Assembly: GCA_916613615.1 (NCBI GenBank)
Contig: OU744733.1
Coordinates: 32,341,939 to 32,405,938, forward strand
Reading direction: 5' to 3'
Source: Steromphala cineraria
Taxonomy: Eukaryota; Mollusca; Gastropoda; Trochida; Trochidae
Length of the DNA: 64,000 nt
This document shows positions 10,901-20,971 of this stretch, one piece after another. Below the pieces are notes generated by a model, which had not been told where the DNA came from, ran no database searches, and saw only the letters and a list, made by a program, of their open reading frames with translations. Numbering within the stretch: position 1 is the first letter of the stretch; each line of letters begins with the position of its first letter. Made by a program: the position numbers and the translations under genes.

Positions 10901-11048
10901 AGATGGACAAACTTATAAAGGGCGTGTGATTTCCACTGTGCCAGGATACCCTAGCTGGTATAATCTCAAATATGAAGAAGATGACGTGCTGTATGTGTAT
11001 GATTTGCTCCTAGATTATGCAGCTGGTGACCTTACCATCATACTTTGA
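7986..11048 (+). CDS. ORF2, 1020-residue coiled-coil protein with Spindlin/Ssty-like C-terminus (possible transposase-derived)
   Basis: An uninterrupted 3063-nt frame from ATG at 7986. Residues ~1-90 form a helical domain. About 110-290 is a highly charged coiled coil (runs such as KKMKMEIHSLEKTIKSQKRK). About 360-560 is a globular core with LYTDETSKFG (Asp at ~369), NTMSDRATTEKKF (Asp at ~440) and FFCGLHLLVG (~484-493). A D...D...CxLH spacing is reminiscent of RNase H-fold transposases, but no catalytic triad can be proved by eye. About 560-800 is a conserved-looking globular region, about 815-865 a second charged helix. Residues ~961-1019 (LVGKTISHKF, GQTYKGRVIST, PSWYNLKYEEDD, LYVYDLL) match the repeat architecture of the Spindlin/Ssty family, Tudor-like readers of methylated histone tails. 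This could be a domesticated or still-mobile element protein. There are no frameshifts or stops, so it has been under selection or arrived recently. Confidence 0.8.
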   Translation: MEELGISRDNLFSNDLPTIAEKYCTCELIINLHDSAKLLFPDDSLNTLCRWLGQLFSFPYQTINQNGIKAKLNRLKKLLSAKRGDHKKKALNERFSIPTNTVTTLPSKFESSVSQVLASELVQEKEKLKTITRKSEDQKEKQSCMVEEKKILKRKIARSTDQAQYKDQTIKKMKMEIHSLEKTIKSQKRKLENQERRLKNMKHNMKRSRQTLSNKWKTCQDELKDAKYQLNYLSTKCEQFVDLVEECTTENKEAISEKKSDEILMKSLKSENEYLKLLIEDVSVLETFDDRKNSFNEDIVECVMNVTDCNVAANKVADVIAHVCKLCNKKPTKLPSEWTVNRINLMKGSVAQRQLEDLSTKENLTLYTDETSKFGKSFEVYTVTDKDQNSYLLGLREMANKASHTVLDTLKDIISDIDGSSIQTNAGQKILSNIKNTMSDRATTEKKFHELLEDYRLTVLPDVLANWESLSLDERKACSNMNNFFCGLHLLVGCADICATAISKYENLKASEETSSETSQDNASTSTEEPVKKRNESGTLRLTRCCSKALARGADEKSGVYGDWKLHTESIDSKPLFQPFRHNRFNIVFMLGGVVYFHRQRIQNFLENVHGVTNLLLEQICVDIKVDMYVSGCRAFGLISKQITSPLWRIIESQSHIFEMNKCYLDLTSFLVSMKDPEVATAFLYGQNTPFGTAVEDPVHEELTKASNLDNLTIEVLQVLCENMHTLLQRQVADQLPGGKYAHFSEELKMETFSSMKHNKLPEFFFGQLDFLMSYRPNASLLCNESFLMFSHNKSGTWLKSLPDDEKKKMIDMARKQSKEMKSKFNERLAQIQIQRKEALRKKEEAIAQKRERKLKGKEDLTNLISYYGLWQSDTEVTLKLQEIRTKTEKKKAIQAQLNFRKKVLLQKSSQQGLFAFSGRDDKGKSRQFPVEKLEQNLRQLINEAFTRPEQVERNVPDQPLLVGKTISHKFSDGQTYKGRVISTVPGYPSWYNLKYEEDDVLYVYDLLLDYAAGDLTIIL

Positions 11049-11115
11049 ATTGATGATAATTTTCATGATGCCTGAAGTCTTTTCAATATGGACTATAAAT
11101 GTAGCTAGTAGATCC

Positions 11116-11180
11116 TTGATGCCATTCCACTTGATTACCGGTACCTTTCTGATGTTTGATGCCATTCCACTTGATTACCA
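11116..11180 (+). repeat. 24-bp direct duplication 3' of ORF2
   Basis: The segment ttgatgccattccacttgat plus tacc occurs at 11116-11139 and again at 11157-11180, separated by 17 bp. It lies in the presumed 3' UTR of the two-ORF gene. Confidence 0.75.
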
Positions 11181-11819
11181 ACATGTTAATTAATCACGTA
11201 TGAAAAGTCAAAGGATGTTAAATTTGAACATTCTGAACTTGGAAGCCATTGTCACCATTTGCCTTATCTTGAGTACAGTTATTAAAGAAAATGATAACGG
11301 TTGCTGCTTATTCAAGTCAGACCAGTGTTGTAAGTCGAAAGTTGATACTCAGCATGATGAGTTTCATGCAACGTAAGGGATCAACGTTGCATAGCTTTGT
11401 TTTAGGTTGAAAGTTTTTCAACCGCTGTTGATTTTCTTATGGTTTGCTTTGGCATGCTGGTTTGTATTTATATTCATAATGAAAATTCAGTATGCTGCAA
11501 ATTTTTTATTTGAGTATTGATAAATGTACTCATAATTCAAGCAAAGGTTTATCTTTTAAACATATTAAGAAAGTTTAAGTTTCTGTAGACTTGTAAAGTA
11601 ATGACATGGTAACATTAATGAAATGTTCTGGTATTTGATCATAGCAACAAAGAATTTATTGCATTTTATTATGTTATTTACTAACTTTGTTTATGATACT
11701 AATACTGAATAATTCATTGTTCTTATATTGCATGCAAACTAATAACTAATATGAATGTGGCAATTAATGATGTAATTGTGAATTGGTGATTCATTCTTAA
11801 TCTTATAAATTGTTCTTCT

Positions 11820-12262
11820 CTTTTGACAGTTATGAGGATTTTGAAGGAAAAACTCTTGACTCAATGACGGCATAATACTGGATATTTACCAGACTGGATT
11901 GGAAGTAAGTTTTTTCTCTAAGGTTGTTTAATCATAAAACAATAACTGTTCAATGATTTATTTTAATTGAAACATTCTTAATCCTATAAACATTCTTTTT
12001 ACAGCCATCTGGCCGTGGGTTTTGAGGGAGGAACTCAGGCAAACAATGCTGCATAATACCTGTATGTATATTGCTATTGATGTAAGTAATTTCTTAAATT
12101 TCAGTTCCTTATCTTTATCAAAATAACTGTACTTTGATGTACTTTAATTAACATAATAATATCACAAAAGTTTCCATCTTTTGACGACTCTCTGGGTCTT
12201 CGAGGAAGAACTCATACAACTGTGAATGCATAATTCTGGATGTATGTTTACCTTAAAGTAGG
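11820..12262 (+). repeat. three degenerate tandem repeats, each exon-like
   Basis: Three related units with a period of about 175-177 bp. The conserved core is about 75 nt (ttttga.ggaggaactc...atgcataat.ctgga). Units 1 and 2 are framed by acceptor-like (ttttgacag, tttttacag) and donor-like (GTAAGT) sequences at 11830-11904 and 12005-12081. Unit 3 (about 12186-12257) keeps a GTAGGT but has lost the AG. No unit is open in a convincing reading frame, so if transcribed they would be non-coding 3' UTR exons. Confidence 0.6.
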
Positions 12263-12545
12263 TAAATCATAAGGAGATAGATATGAAATACTAATAACAA
12301 TTGTCCATTATCTCACTGTTACTATGGCATCAATTGATTGACTCTTCTATGTTTGATATTGTAGTGTAATAAACGTTTTTGGTGCTGACTTCAACAGATT
12401 TCTGTTAAAACGCCCAAAATTGCAGGTTTTATTTTCTCATTATTAAATTAAAGGCACATATTTTGGTCATAAAAGTTTTGGAAACTGTTTCTTTGATGCA
12501 TCAACATATTTGTGATAATTTAAAAATCTGTTTTTTATCATTATG

Positions 12546-12566
12546 TAACCCCTGCTAAACAGGGGT
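12546..12566. other. small perfect hairpin
   Basis: A short inverted repeat, acccctg ctaaa caggggt region, with a 7-bp stem and 5-6-nt loop. It lies in the intergenic/intronic stretch downstream of the two-ORF gene. It may be chance; no role is assigned. Confidence 0.3.
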
Positions 12567-13037
12567 CACTTTTTTCTCATTTTTCAGAATAGTGATTTCT
12601 GAAGTGATGCACCCCACCCTACTTTGAAGTCACAATAAAGGCCAGATTTTCAACTTATGTGAAAATGTCTGTCACCACTGATACATGTACACTTCAAACA
12701 ATACATAATAAAGATTTTTGTCATTTTATTTTTTATTTTTGAAAATGGCTGCTCTATGCTAATAATGGGCCACTTAAAGAAAATAAATGAAAATATTTTA
12801 ATAGTTATTGGTATCGGTGTATGGGGACGATATGATGCTTTGAACGATTATCGGTATTTGTTTTTTTTACACATCGCATAAAGTGAAATGTATCTCATGA
12901 TATTTTTCCAAGTTGGTGAAATAGGTACACGCCACACTCACAATATATAAACAAATTGCAGTTCTCAAATCTGCATGAGGTATAAATAAACACAAACTGC
13001 TAAAATAATCAAAATATCAATCTTTCAGAACACCTAC

Positions 13038-13103
13038 CTCTCGCATCACGGCAAGTAGTCCTGTATTAACATCGAGAACGTTCTGAATTGGTCGAGTAGT
13101 CAT
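13038..13103 (-). CDS. Spot14/MID1IP1-like protein, exon 1 (start codon)
   Basis: ATG at 13103-13101 in context ctcaagATGACT opens a 22-codon exon, MTTRPIQNVLDVNTGLLAVM RE, ending in phase 0 at a strong donor (CGAGAG|GTAGGTG, GT at 13037-13036). Joined to exons 2-4 it gives an uninterrupted protein of about 134 residues, close to THRSP (146) and shorter than MID1IP1 (183). Known family members are small dimeric cytosolic/nuclear proteins that bind and stimulate polymerisation of acetyl-CoA carboxylase and, for MID1IP1, bind MID1 on microtubules. Vertebrate members have an intronless coding region, so a four-exon gene would be notable. Intron 1 is over 8 kb and contains the opposite-strand two-ORF gene. 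The identity rests on eye-level motif similarity. Confidence 0.6.
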
Positions 13104-14647
13104 CTTGAGAAGTTTCCTTGTTGAGTGTCGAGAAACGAGTGCAAAAATATTACCCGTCCCCTGGTTTTGTATAAAACAATGCACGTGAAACACGAAATCC
13201 ACGATTTGCACGTGCTGTGCGCAATGTCAATGCGTGCTTCGTCCGAGAGAATAGACTTGATCTCACGAAACTGGTTGAGATTGGCAAGCAAAAATAATTT
13301 ACGTATAGCGAACAGTTAAACGATGAATAGAGTATATTTATTTTTTTATCTCAACATGATGCTGTCTTGTTTGTTTTTGTTTGCTGATCTTAGAAACGCA
13401 AATTACGATCATGTCCAAATAAGGTTGAAATGTCATGAATATGTTATATATTATTATTTTGTGTACGTTACAGATGATTATTATTTTGTATTATTGCGAT
13501 ATAAAACATTGTGAATTTGAAAACATAACTGAGGTAAAGCTCAATGTAAACTATCCTCTTGTTTAAAGACTAGGCTTTGAAAGGTTATATCTTAATTGAT
13601 TATTAAAAAAATGAAAATAAAAAAGAAATGAATTCCAGGCGCAAACATTTTCGGACTCGAATTTGCTATTTTAGACCTTACAAGTATAAGGAGAATAGCT
13701 AGTTCTCAATCAAGCTTTTACTTGATACATTGAAATAGTATTACTTATATACTTCAACGGTTTTCTGTCATCAATAACTTAAAATTCAGGACGGTCGAAA
13801 TGTCTAAGGGATAGAAAAATAGTTGGCTGTGCCCAAAGCGAAATATTGATTGATGGCTAAATCACAGGAAGAAGGGTGTTATTAATTCTTTTAACGAAGA
13901 ACGAAGGATGAAATCATTTAAGTTTGGTATATCTGTAACTTCACCTATACCATTTGTATTTGCGTCTGTTGCTTGTTTAGGCATTAGGCAAATTTAGATA
14001 TTGCCGATATAATACTTCATGCGGGTTAAATGCACAGTTGAATACAAGCTTTTTGTCTTCTAGAATTATCTGGAGCACTTTATTATTTTACAAATAACTT
14101 ATAAGGTAGATAACCTATGTGAGGATCTTTAGCAATATCGACAAATCTGCATATACGTGTGTCGCTTATATCTACGAAATATTGTTTTGTGGGCTCTATT
14201 TGTATATTGTATATGTTTTTGTATAAATGTGTATACGCTAATTGGTTTTCTTTAAGTTTCTAAGTTGAAATAACTTCAGCTTACCATGATCGAAACGAAT
14301 TCAAACTAAGCCTGTTATGTATTATTTTACGAATGCTTCATTGAATTGAGCGTGTAGCCTGTACATAAGTACATATGTACATATGTCCGTATTAGATATT
14401 TTAAATACATTAACACAGTTATATGACATAACTGCAGATAAGCCAATAGGAAGATATTTATTCGTTATCGGGTAACCGGATTCGTTAAAAAAAGTCATAA
14501 AATTTTACATCAGCTCTAAACCCTTTCGATCAAAATACGTCTTATCATCCTACAATAATAACATACACTAAAGATAAACGTACTTAACATGAATATAGAT
14601 AAACTTTATGAAGATAGCCGACTACACAATGGATAACGCATGTTTGC
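13104..14647. other. intergenic stretch between divergent genes
   Basis: This lies upstream of both the minus-strand Spot14-like gene and, further right, the plus-strand TPR/J gene. It is AT-rich sequence with only short chance ORFs (for example 13125-13319 and 13323-13514, which lack splice context). The first ~200 bp presumably hold the Spot14-like promoter, but no specific element was recognised. Confidence 0.5.
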
Positions 14648-14651
14648 TTAA

Positions 14652-15005
14652 AGGGGCAGTAGCACGTTTTTTGATAATTTTATATTTTAAAATTTTCACT
14701 GAAAATTGTAAGTTAATGCTAAATGTATCATTTGACAGTGTAAAAAATCTCACTACACTAGCCAATCATCCATAGTAAGAGGACAAAGTATGAAGATTCA
14801 CATAAAATCCACTGGCGGCCATTTTTTGTGAACACCTTTAATTCATTTTGTGTAAGAAAGGGAATCGCATGGCTAAACTTTACATTATATATTTGAATTA
14901 TTACTGCTTCATTTAGTTTAAATACGTTGTCTTTCAATTGGGACCATTAATTTAAATTTTCTTGACATCACCTTATATTCCCCCTAAAAACGTGCTACTG
15001 CTCCT
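14652..15005 (+). mobile_element. TTAA-flanked MITE family 1, copy 1
   Basis: A 354-bp element with terminal inverted repeats AGGGGCAGTAGCACGTTTTT / AAAAACGTGCTACTGCTCCT, flanked by TTAA on both sides (14648-14651, 15006-15009). TTAA target duplications are typical of piggyBac and Kolobok superfamilies. It has no coding capacity. Five more copies occur in this window. Confidence 0.9.
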
Positions 15006-15029
15006 TTAAGCTTGACCTATGCGGCTGCA

Positions 15030-15129
15030 CAGCGTCACGTGACGAAAGCCTATTACATGTAGGCCTACTTCCGGGTTTCTCAGAATCCGCTCGGCTGCCA
15101 AGAAAGAACAACAACTAATAAGATTCCAG
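15030..15129 (+). promoter_or_regulatory. promoter-like stretch and non-coding first exon, probably of the TPR/J-domain gene
   Basis: The stretch contains a palindromic E-box (gTCACGTGAc at ~15035) and an ETS/GABP-type CTTCCGG at ~15068, the combination common at housekeeping promoters. About 50 bp later comes a donor, ATTCCAG|GTGAGA (GT at 15130-15131). The next matching acceptor is at 19134-19135, six bases before the start codon of the TPR/J gene. The implied structure is a short 5' UTR exon ending at 15129 and an intron of about 4 kb. This is inference from sequence signals only. Confidence 0.5.
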
Positions 15130-16402
15130 GTGAGATTCCTCGAGATTCTCGGTCAATTTGACTAATTAATATATAGGTGATACCTTTATCTGCAGACCCT
15201 GTTTTACTAAAAGTCGGTAGAATATTGATGTGATAGAAAACGAGTGTTCACTGGTGCTAGTGTTATGTCTGGTTTCATAACATTTCTACTTTCGATTTCG
15301 ATTTCGGAATTCGTTAAAATTCTACATTAGGCTTTTCTGAATTCGAATACCTTGTAAGTTAAATTGACAGTGTAGTACAAGAGTAACATACAATTGAAGC
15401 GAATTATTAACTAAGCAGGCCCAGTCGTCAAAATAGATTTAATATTTCATGTATAGTAGTTACCGATTCCTATAGTTCAGCAGGCTAACACATATAAATT
15501 AAGTGATGACGGCTAAAATAAACTTACAAAAGCAATAAAAACGCATTTTTGCCCATGTCAACACCACTCGCCCCCCTAACCACCCCATTCCACTATAATG
15601 TTCCCGCCCCAATCCCAATCCATTAAATAGCCCCGTCCCCAAAACACATCCTCACATTCGTGAGCAGGATATGAATAGGATGAAACTCTATATTGGCGCT
15701 GGTGCTGGTGCTGGGGCTCCGGGCTTGCTAAGTGGTATACATATTCCAGAATTCTATTATTTCATTTAATGCTTGATCTAACACGAGGGATATATTCATT
15801 TTCAAACGGTTGTTGTATAATAAATAAATGTACCCTCTAGATTTAAAAAAACATTTTCACTAGTGATAGACTTGTTGTAAACAAATGACAATAACAAATG
15901 GTTGAAGTACGAGAGTCTGAGACACGTGTCTTGTTATATCGATTATTTTATTCAATCAAAATCGATATTGCCCGGTTGTTTGACGCTCGAGTTTTGTAAA
16001 AATAAGCGTAGATCGGTTAAATTGAACCTGTTGGGATGTGGCAAGAGGCCAAATTTTCAACTATAGAGGTTACGCTGACATTAGAAACATTAACTCGCTG
16101 ATAAGACCTCGAGCCATGAAGCGTGACCAACCTATTCGTGCTCGCCTAGACACTCCGTGAGTTGCTGGGATCATTCATGCAGAACTTTAAGACGAGTCTC
16201 ATTTCAGTTGTTGAAAAAGGATATTTCAATGTTAATCGTTTCAGAAGTTACTATATCGAGATTGACGATGATATCCGTCAAATAGTCAAATATTTGTAGT
16301 CTATTCGAAGCAGCGATTAAAATACGTGGATAGTGTATGGTTATTTAAACAGAATATTATTTATGTAATTGTTACGTATGGTTTAGGGGCATACACTCAA
16401 TA

Positions 16403-16565
16403 CATTCTCTCCCCAGAGAGGTAGATCAAATCCTATATTTTTGATAACGCTACTCGCATGGAAAGGGTGGTTCATATCACAATGCCTCAACCATGATTCA
16501 GTAGCTGCAATGATTTAAGGACAGCGTCGCTGATTGCACACAAAATTCACAACGCTTAAAATGTT
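16403..16565. mobile_element. partial Mutator-like MITE
   Basis: It starts with the family terminus (cattctctccccagagaggt) and contains the internal motif gcgtcgctgattgcaca also present in the copies at 956 and 3990. The other terminus is missing, so this is a truncated, diverged copy. The right boundary is approximate. Confidence 0.5.
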
Positions 16566-17041
16566 AGTCGCGTGCTCCGAACTGACTTAGCGGTACATGC
16601 ATTATTCATTTGGCATTTAATAATTGAAGTAATTGTTGAAATTGGAGATAAAATAAACGTTTTATTTGAGATAAGATCACAGTCATTAACAGACATACAG
16701 AACAGGCCCCTGTGTCATTAAAGGTTGAATAGTTACTCCTCGATTTCAAAAGAGTCTGTTTATGTTTAGTAGTAATAGACATAGTATGTCACGATGAAGG
16801 TTTTGAAATCAATAGGTGGTGAAGTCGAGGGGTCGTCTCAAAACTTTATTTTTTGCAGGGGACACAGTTAAACTTTTAATGACCCAGGGGCATGTGACAT
16901 ACAGCCGGACAAACGAATTTATTATTATGGCAGTCTCAACACAATTCAAACATTAGAATTTTAATTATATATTATATATGCCATTTGCGTTATCTAAGCC
17001 TTAAGAGAATCAATAAAGCAAGGACTCATATATAATCTTAA

Positions 17042-17531
17042 AGAGACACAGAGTATGTTGATAGGATCACATATGTCAGATTTTGGAATCGATGTTATTA
17101 CATCGGGAACCACTAACTGTTACTGAAAATAACAAGTTAAAGGTCAATCAGTACATAAGAGCGAAAATAAGGCCATTCAAAGTCTTGATTTTGATCGAAA
17201 ACCGGACAATGTGGCTCGAGTGGCGCGCACAAATTCGCCAAACGTAATTTTGAAATCTTGTCATAAGCTGACAGGAAGATCTATTCGATTCGATAGTGTT
17301 TATTAGGTATTGTAACTCATAGGTAGATGACTTGGATGCATAATTTCGAATATTAAACGTATTTGAGATGTTTTCTTGATTTTTCCATTACATCAAGCAT
17401 TTTAGAGATATTATGCATACATGGATATATTTGCAAGTCCAGTGATGAGATATGAACTTCATTCAGCATATTAGATATTTTGTAGCTTATCAAAACCAAA
17501 TAAAATTTAAAAAAAGATACTCTGTGTCACT
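17042..17531 (+). mobile_element. TTAA-flanked MITE family 2, copy A
   Basis: A 490-bp element with termini AGAGACACAGAGTAT and ATACTCTGTGTCACT, TTAA on the left (17038-17041) and a mutated TTTA on the right. It is near-identical over its length to 52208-52696 and related to 35127-35599. Non-coding. Confidence 0.85.
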
Positions 17532-18876
17532 TTTAGAAGCCAATGACATGTTTAACAGGATACTCCGGGAGCACAGAATGCCTGCTGTTGCCACTGTGTA
17601 ATATGTAGGTTGGAGCTATTTAGCATGACATGTACTCTATTCTCAAGAGAGACGGTAATTGTGCAAGTGACCTATGCACATAATATATACTACATCCTGG
17701 TTAGTAAGACTTTGAATAATCTGGCAGCCTGCCCTTATTACCGGGAGAGTGCGCCCATGAGTTTCTTTTCTTTCTTGGTATATACTAAGGAAACTGATGA
17801 TCCTGATGATAGAGCATTTTTGATAATAAAAGGGACAATTCGAGCGGGGTATTTTTTGTGGAAACGAAGTGTATCGCTCAAAAAATAAAAACAGCGTGAA
17901 ATGAAGCCAATCATCGAAGATACGATCGTGTAATGCATTACGACGACAAAATGCTGTTGCAACAGATAACTTTTATTATGAATTATTTATAAATATGCTC
18001 CTCTTCTATCAATCAAGTAGTTATTACTTAATTTTGTTAATGAATAAGCATATTACAGCACATTTGTTTTCTCGCAATGCAAAACTTTCAAAATGGCGGA
18101 TGAAAGCCGCTCGAGTTGTGCCTTTAATGTTTTAATTGAATAGGGTGCACTTGGGATTTCAATTATCCTGTCACATCAACACATCGTACTTTAGTGTTGA
18201 AAAAGACTAATTAATTTAAGGCAATTTACGAGGATTTACGAGGATTCGGAGCATCTTACATTCAAAATTTTATGTTATGGTGTACTAATTTTCTGTTGAT
18301 ACTAAAACAGAGGATATTATATAACAAACAATGTTGAATACACGAGTGCTTTGATATTAGTATTTCCCGAGCGTCAGCGAGTGAGATACTGATACTAAGT
18401 CACGAGTCGTTAACGTAGAATGCCATGCATGAGCTCTAATATGATATTAAAAGCGAAGTCGCTATATAAAAGAAAATGATACATCCAATTCCAAGTGAGG
18501 CCGATACCCGATGCTTGCGCATTTGGATTGCGACATATCATAGACAAATTGTGACGTCAGAGCAATTATTTAGAGCTTCGTATGAAAAATATAAGCCCCT
18601 ATATGATTGTCCTCGTAGGTAATAATGAGGATTTTTTAATCATAACCCAAGGGTAAACTTAAGTATTGCTTATCTTTCAGTTAGTATCAATATATCTTAT
18701 ATGTTTTTCTGTAAATCGGGACTGCTGTATACATGTACGGTTTTGTGCAGTTTCCATCGCTGCCACCGTCGCATTCGTTCTAATGGCTATAATGTTTTTC
18801 CACTAAGCTTTCCAGAACTCATACACATTACCTATTTACCTTTTCCTCGGGGGGAACAATTTTGACATGTTTACTT

Positions 18877-18943
18877 TCAAGGTCAAATGTCAAGGTCAAA
18901 GTGTTCAATAATTGTATGACGTCAATGTCAAAGGTCAAGGTCA
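18877..18943 (+). promoter_or_regulatory. cluster of TCAAGGTCA nuclear-receptor half-sites
   Basis: Three exact TCAAGGTCA motifs (18877-18885, 18890-18898, 18935-18943) and an overlapping AAAGGTCA lie within 67 bp. TCAAGGTCA is the extended half-site bound by ERR/FTZ-F1/ROR-type nuclear receptors. The cluster is about 200 bp upstream of the first coding exon of the TPR/J gene. It could equally be a degenerate tandem repeat. Confidence 0.4.
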
Positions 18944-19135
18944 CAAAATATGACTTACCACAATGTATATAAAATTACGGTTGTAAATCATTAAATTTCT
19001 TGTATATTTTTGAAGTTATCTAGGAGCGAAGTTACTTAAATAACGGATTCTTTATCAAAGGAACAATAGAAAAGGATTAAGGTCTGTTGGTTGTTTATAT
19101 CGATTCATAGGATATTATGACAACCTATTTTACAG

Positions 19136-19819
19136 CGGAAATGGCGTCCGAATCCTCCCAGTGGCGTAAGAAGGGCAATGACGTGTACCAGAGTGTAACA
19201 GACGGCCTGTGCCCGGCTCTGAGGAGAGATCGTCTCAATATGGCGCTTCATCACTACAGTAGAGCTAACGATTTGGCTAGGAGTTCCATGGAGAAATCAT
19301 CAGCCTGCAAGAACATCGCTTTGGCTTCCTGGAAGATGGCGCCAGTTGCTAAGGACAGGAACGAGAAGCCTCACACTATCCACTTCTACTACAAGGAAGC
19401 TCTGAAGTACTTCCGGGAAGCACACGCATCATCTGACGAGCAGTCCTTAGGATGGGTTTCAGGCGTGATGACGTCAGCAATTGTCTGCTGGACAGAGTTT
19501 CTTGAGACCCTGGACTCTGTGGATGTAGAGACGAGGATCATAGAAATCCAGGGGTCAGTTCAGTTCGTGCTTGACCGACTGACCAGAGCTCAGGCACACC
19601 TCGAGGTGACCAATCACTTCTTCCACGCTGGGATCACTGAGCTGCAGCAGCGCAACTTCAAGAAGAGTCTGAGCATGCTGAAGGACTGCTACTTCCCTCT
19701 CACTGAGACTAGACGACTGGGCACATCCTGTGGGAGTCTAATGGCGGAGGTTGATCTACTGGAGGCGGATGTCTACGTTCAAACCTGTGTGACGGAGTCG
19801 ATCAAGGCTCGGGTAACAG
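19136..19819 (+). CDS. TPR-like/J-domain protein, first coding exon
   Basis: An acceptor (ctattttacag, AG at 19134-19135) precedes the start ATG at 19141 (gaaATGGCG). An upstream in-frame ATG at 19117 exists but would lie in the intron. The exon encodes 226 codons plus one base and ends at a donor (AACAG|GTACGT). The protein begins MASESSQWRKKGNDVYQSVT. Residues ~8-60 (WRKKGNDVY..., LNMALHHYSRANDLA, KNIALASWKMA) and ~80-110 (YYKEALKYFREAHAS) have the spacing of tetratricopeptide helices. The exon is richer in GC than its surroundings, which supports coding. It is probably a cytosolic co-chaperone-like protein. The exact partner is unknown. Confidence 0.8.
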
Positions 19820-20076
19820 GTACGTGTTATTGTGCTGTATTTCAAAACCTTATACTCCTTTACCTACTGCCGAGTTTTGTATAATAAACTCCAACAGAAA
19901 GAATTGCTTTTTATGAACTCAGTAACTATTTCTCAATTTGTAATATGTCTATTCCTTTTCATGTGATCCCTACTTTTTCCATGTGAAAACCTGCGAAATA
20001 TTTGCCAATGAAAAATATATTCCAGTAAAATATACAACAGAATATGTGTATGTTCTCTGGTTATGTCTTCCTATAG

Positions 20077-20162
20077 GAGACGAACTGCTGGCCAAGGTGA
20101 TCAAGGATGAGGAGATTCTGAACGTAGACATGGTCTGGGACGTCATAGACTGGTACAGGACG
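20077..20162 (+). CDS. TPR-like/J-domain protein, second coding exon
   Basis: An 86-nt exon between acceptor gtcttcctatag (AG at 20075-20076) and donor AGGACG|GTAAGA. It enters in phase 1 (G plus GA gives Gly) and encodes GDELLAKVIKDEEILNVDMV WDVIDWYRT, a helical pair within the TPR-like region. The phases at both ends match the neighbouring exons. Confidence 0.8.
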
Positions 20163-20566
20163 GTAAGAATACCATCAACAAAATAGTTTGAAGTTCGATG
20201 ATAAATAATGCGCCAAATTCTTTATATAGCAATGGTCCGAGTCCTTTTGTTTTATTTCTGCATTTTCATAAACGATATTCCAAATTATGTTGGATTGGTA
20301 TGAAATCTGTGTTTCATTGAATTCACTATGAATATGCATCTTTACAAAACAGGGTCTTGAAATTCAAATTCAAATCTCACGTGCGTACAATCTTATTGCC
20401 TCAACATAAGACCAAGATGTTGTTGCATTTTTTTTAGAGTCTTGCATGTCCATTAGACGTCGCAATTTTACCGAGACAATACAAAGACCGAGGGGTTATA
20501 TAGGGCTGAAACATGCGGCCCTTGTTAATGATATGATTTATTGCACGAAAGCATTTCCCTTTGCAG

Positions 20567-20735
20567 GCCATCATGCTGACTCGTGAGAAAGATTTCGAGA
20601 TTGAGGCGATAGCTCACTCCCGTCTTGGCCAGGTGTACGATCAGATCCTCAAAATGAAGAAGAGAGCGCGGGAGAACTTCCACAGAGCTGTAGAACTCGC
20701 CAACCTCATGGTTCCTCGTAACTTCAATTCAGTTG
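20567..20735 (+). CDS. TPR-like/J-domain protein, third coding exon
   Basis: A 169-nt exon from acceptor ctttgcag (AG at 20565-20566) to donor CAGTTG|GTACGT. It encodes AIMLTREKDFEIEAIAHSRL, then GQVYDQILKMKKRARENFHR and AVELANLMVPRNFNSV. The AHSRLGQVYDQI...ENFHRAVELA pattern is a good tetratricopeptide repeat (small residues at the helix contacts). It ends in phase 1. Confidence 0.8.
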
Positions 20736-20971
20736 GTACGTATCGTAATCATGTATCCCGTCTCCCCGTCTGCCCTGTTAGGATTACCAATCATCATTGG
20801 TCGTGAGGGGTACTTTTGTAACACAAGCCCAATTTTTCCAACTCACTTTAGCCAACTCACACAATCAAAAGATGTATTGTATGTTAACACGATTAATCAA
20901 ATATGTCCATATGTACATCTTTCTAACTCATTCTGATCCAAGGTACTAACGTTACGTTAACTCCACGAATT

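Larger units (their letters stand above)
15130..19135 (+). other. putative intron 1 of the TPR/J-domain gene, no coding exons seen
   Basis: It holds one fragment of the Mutator-like MITE (from 16403), one copy of the 490-bp TTAA element (17042-17531) and a cluster of nuclear-receptor half-sites (18877-18943). A short C-rich patch lies at ~15565-15660. The open frames at 17610-17888 and 17738-17962 look like chance. Confidence 0.45.

Noticed and set aside
17610..17962. Overlapping open frames on both strands
   Set aside because: No splice context, low-complexity ends and no recognisable motif; inside a presumed intron.
18092..18145. Strong-looking start, AAAATGGCGGATGAAAGCCG, encoding MADESRSSCAFNVLIE then stop
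   Set aside because: Good initiation context but only 16 codons and no usable donor before the stop.
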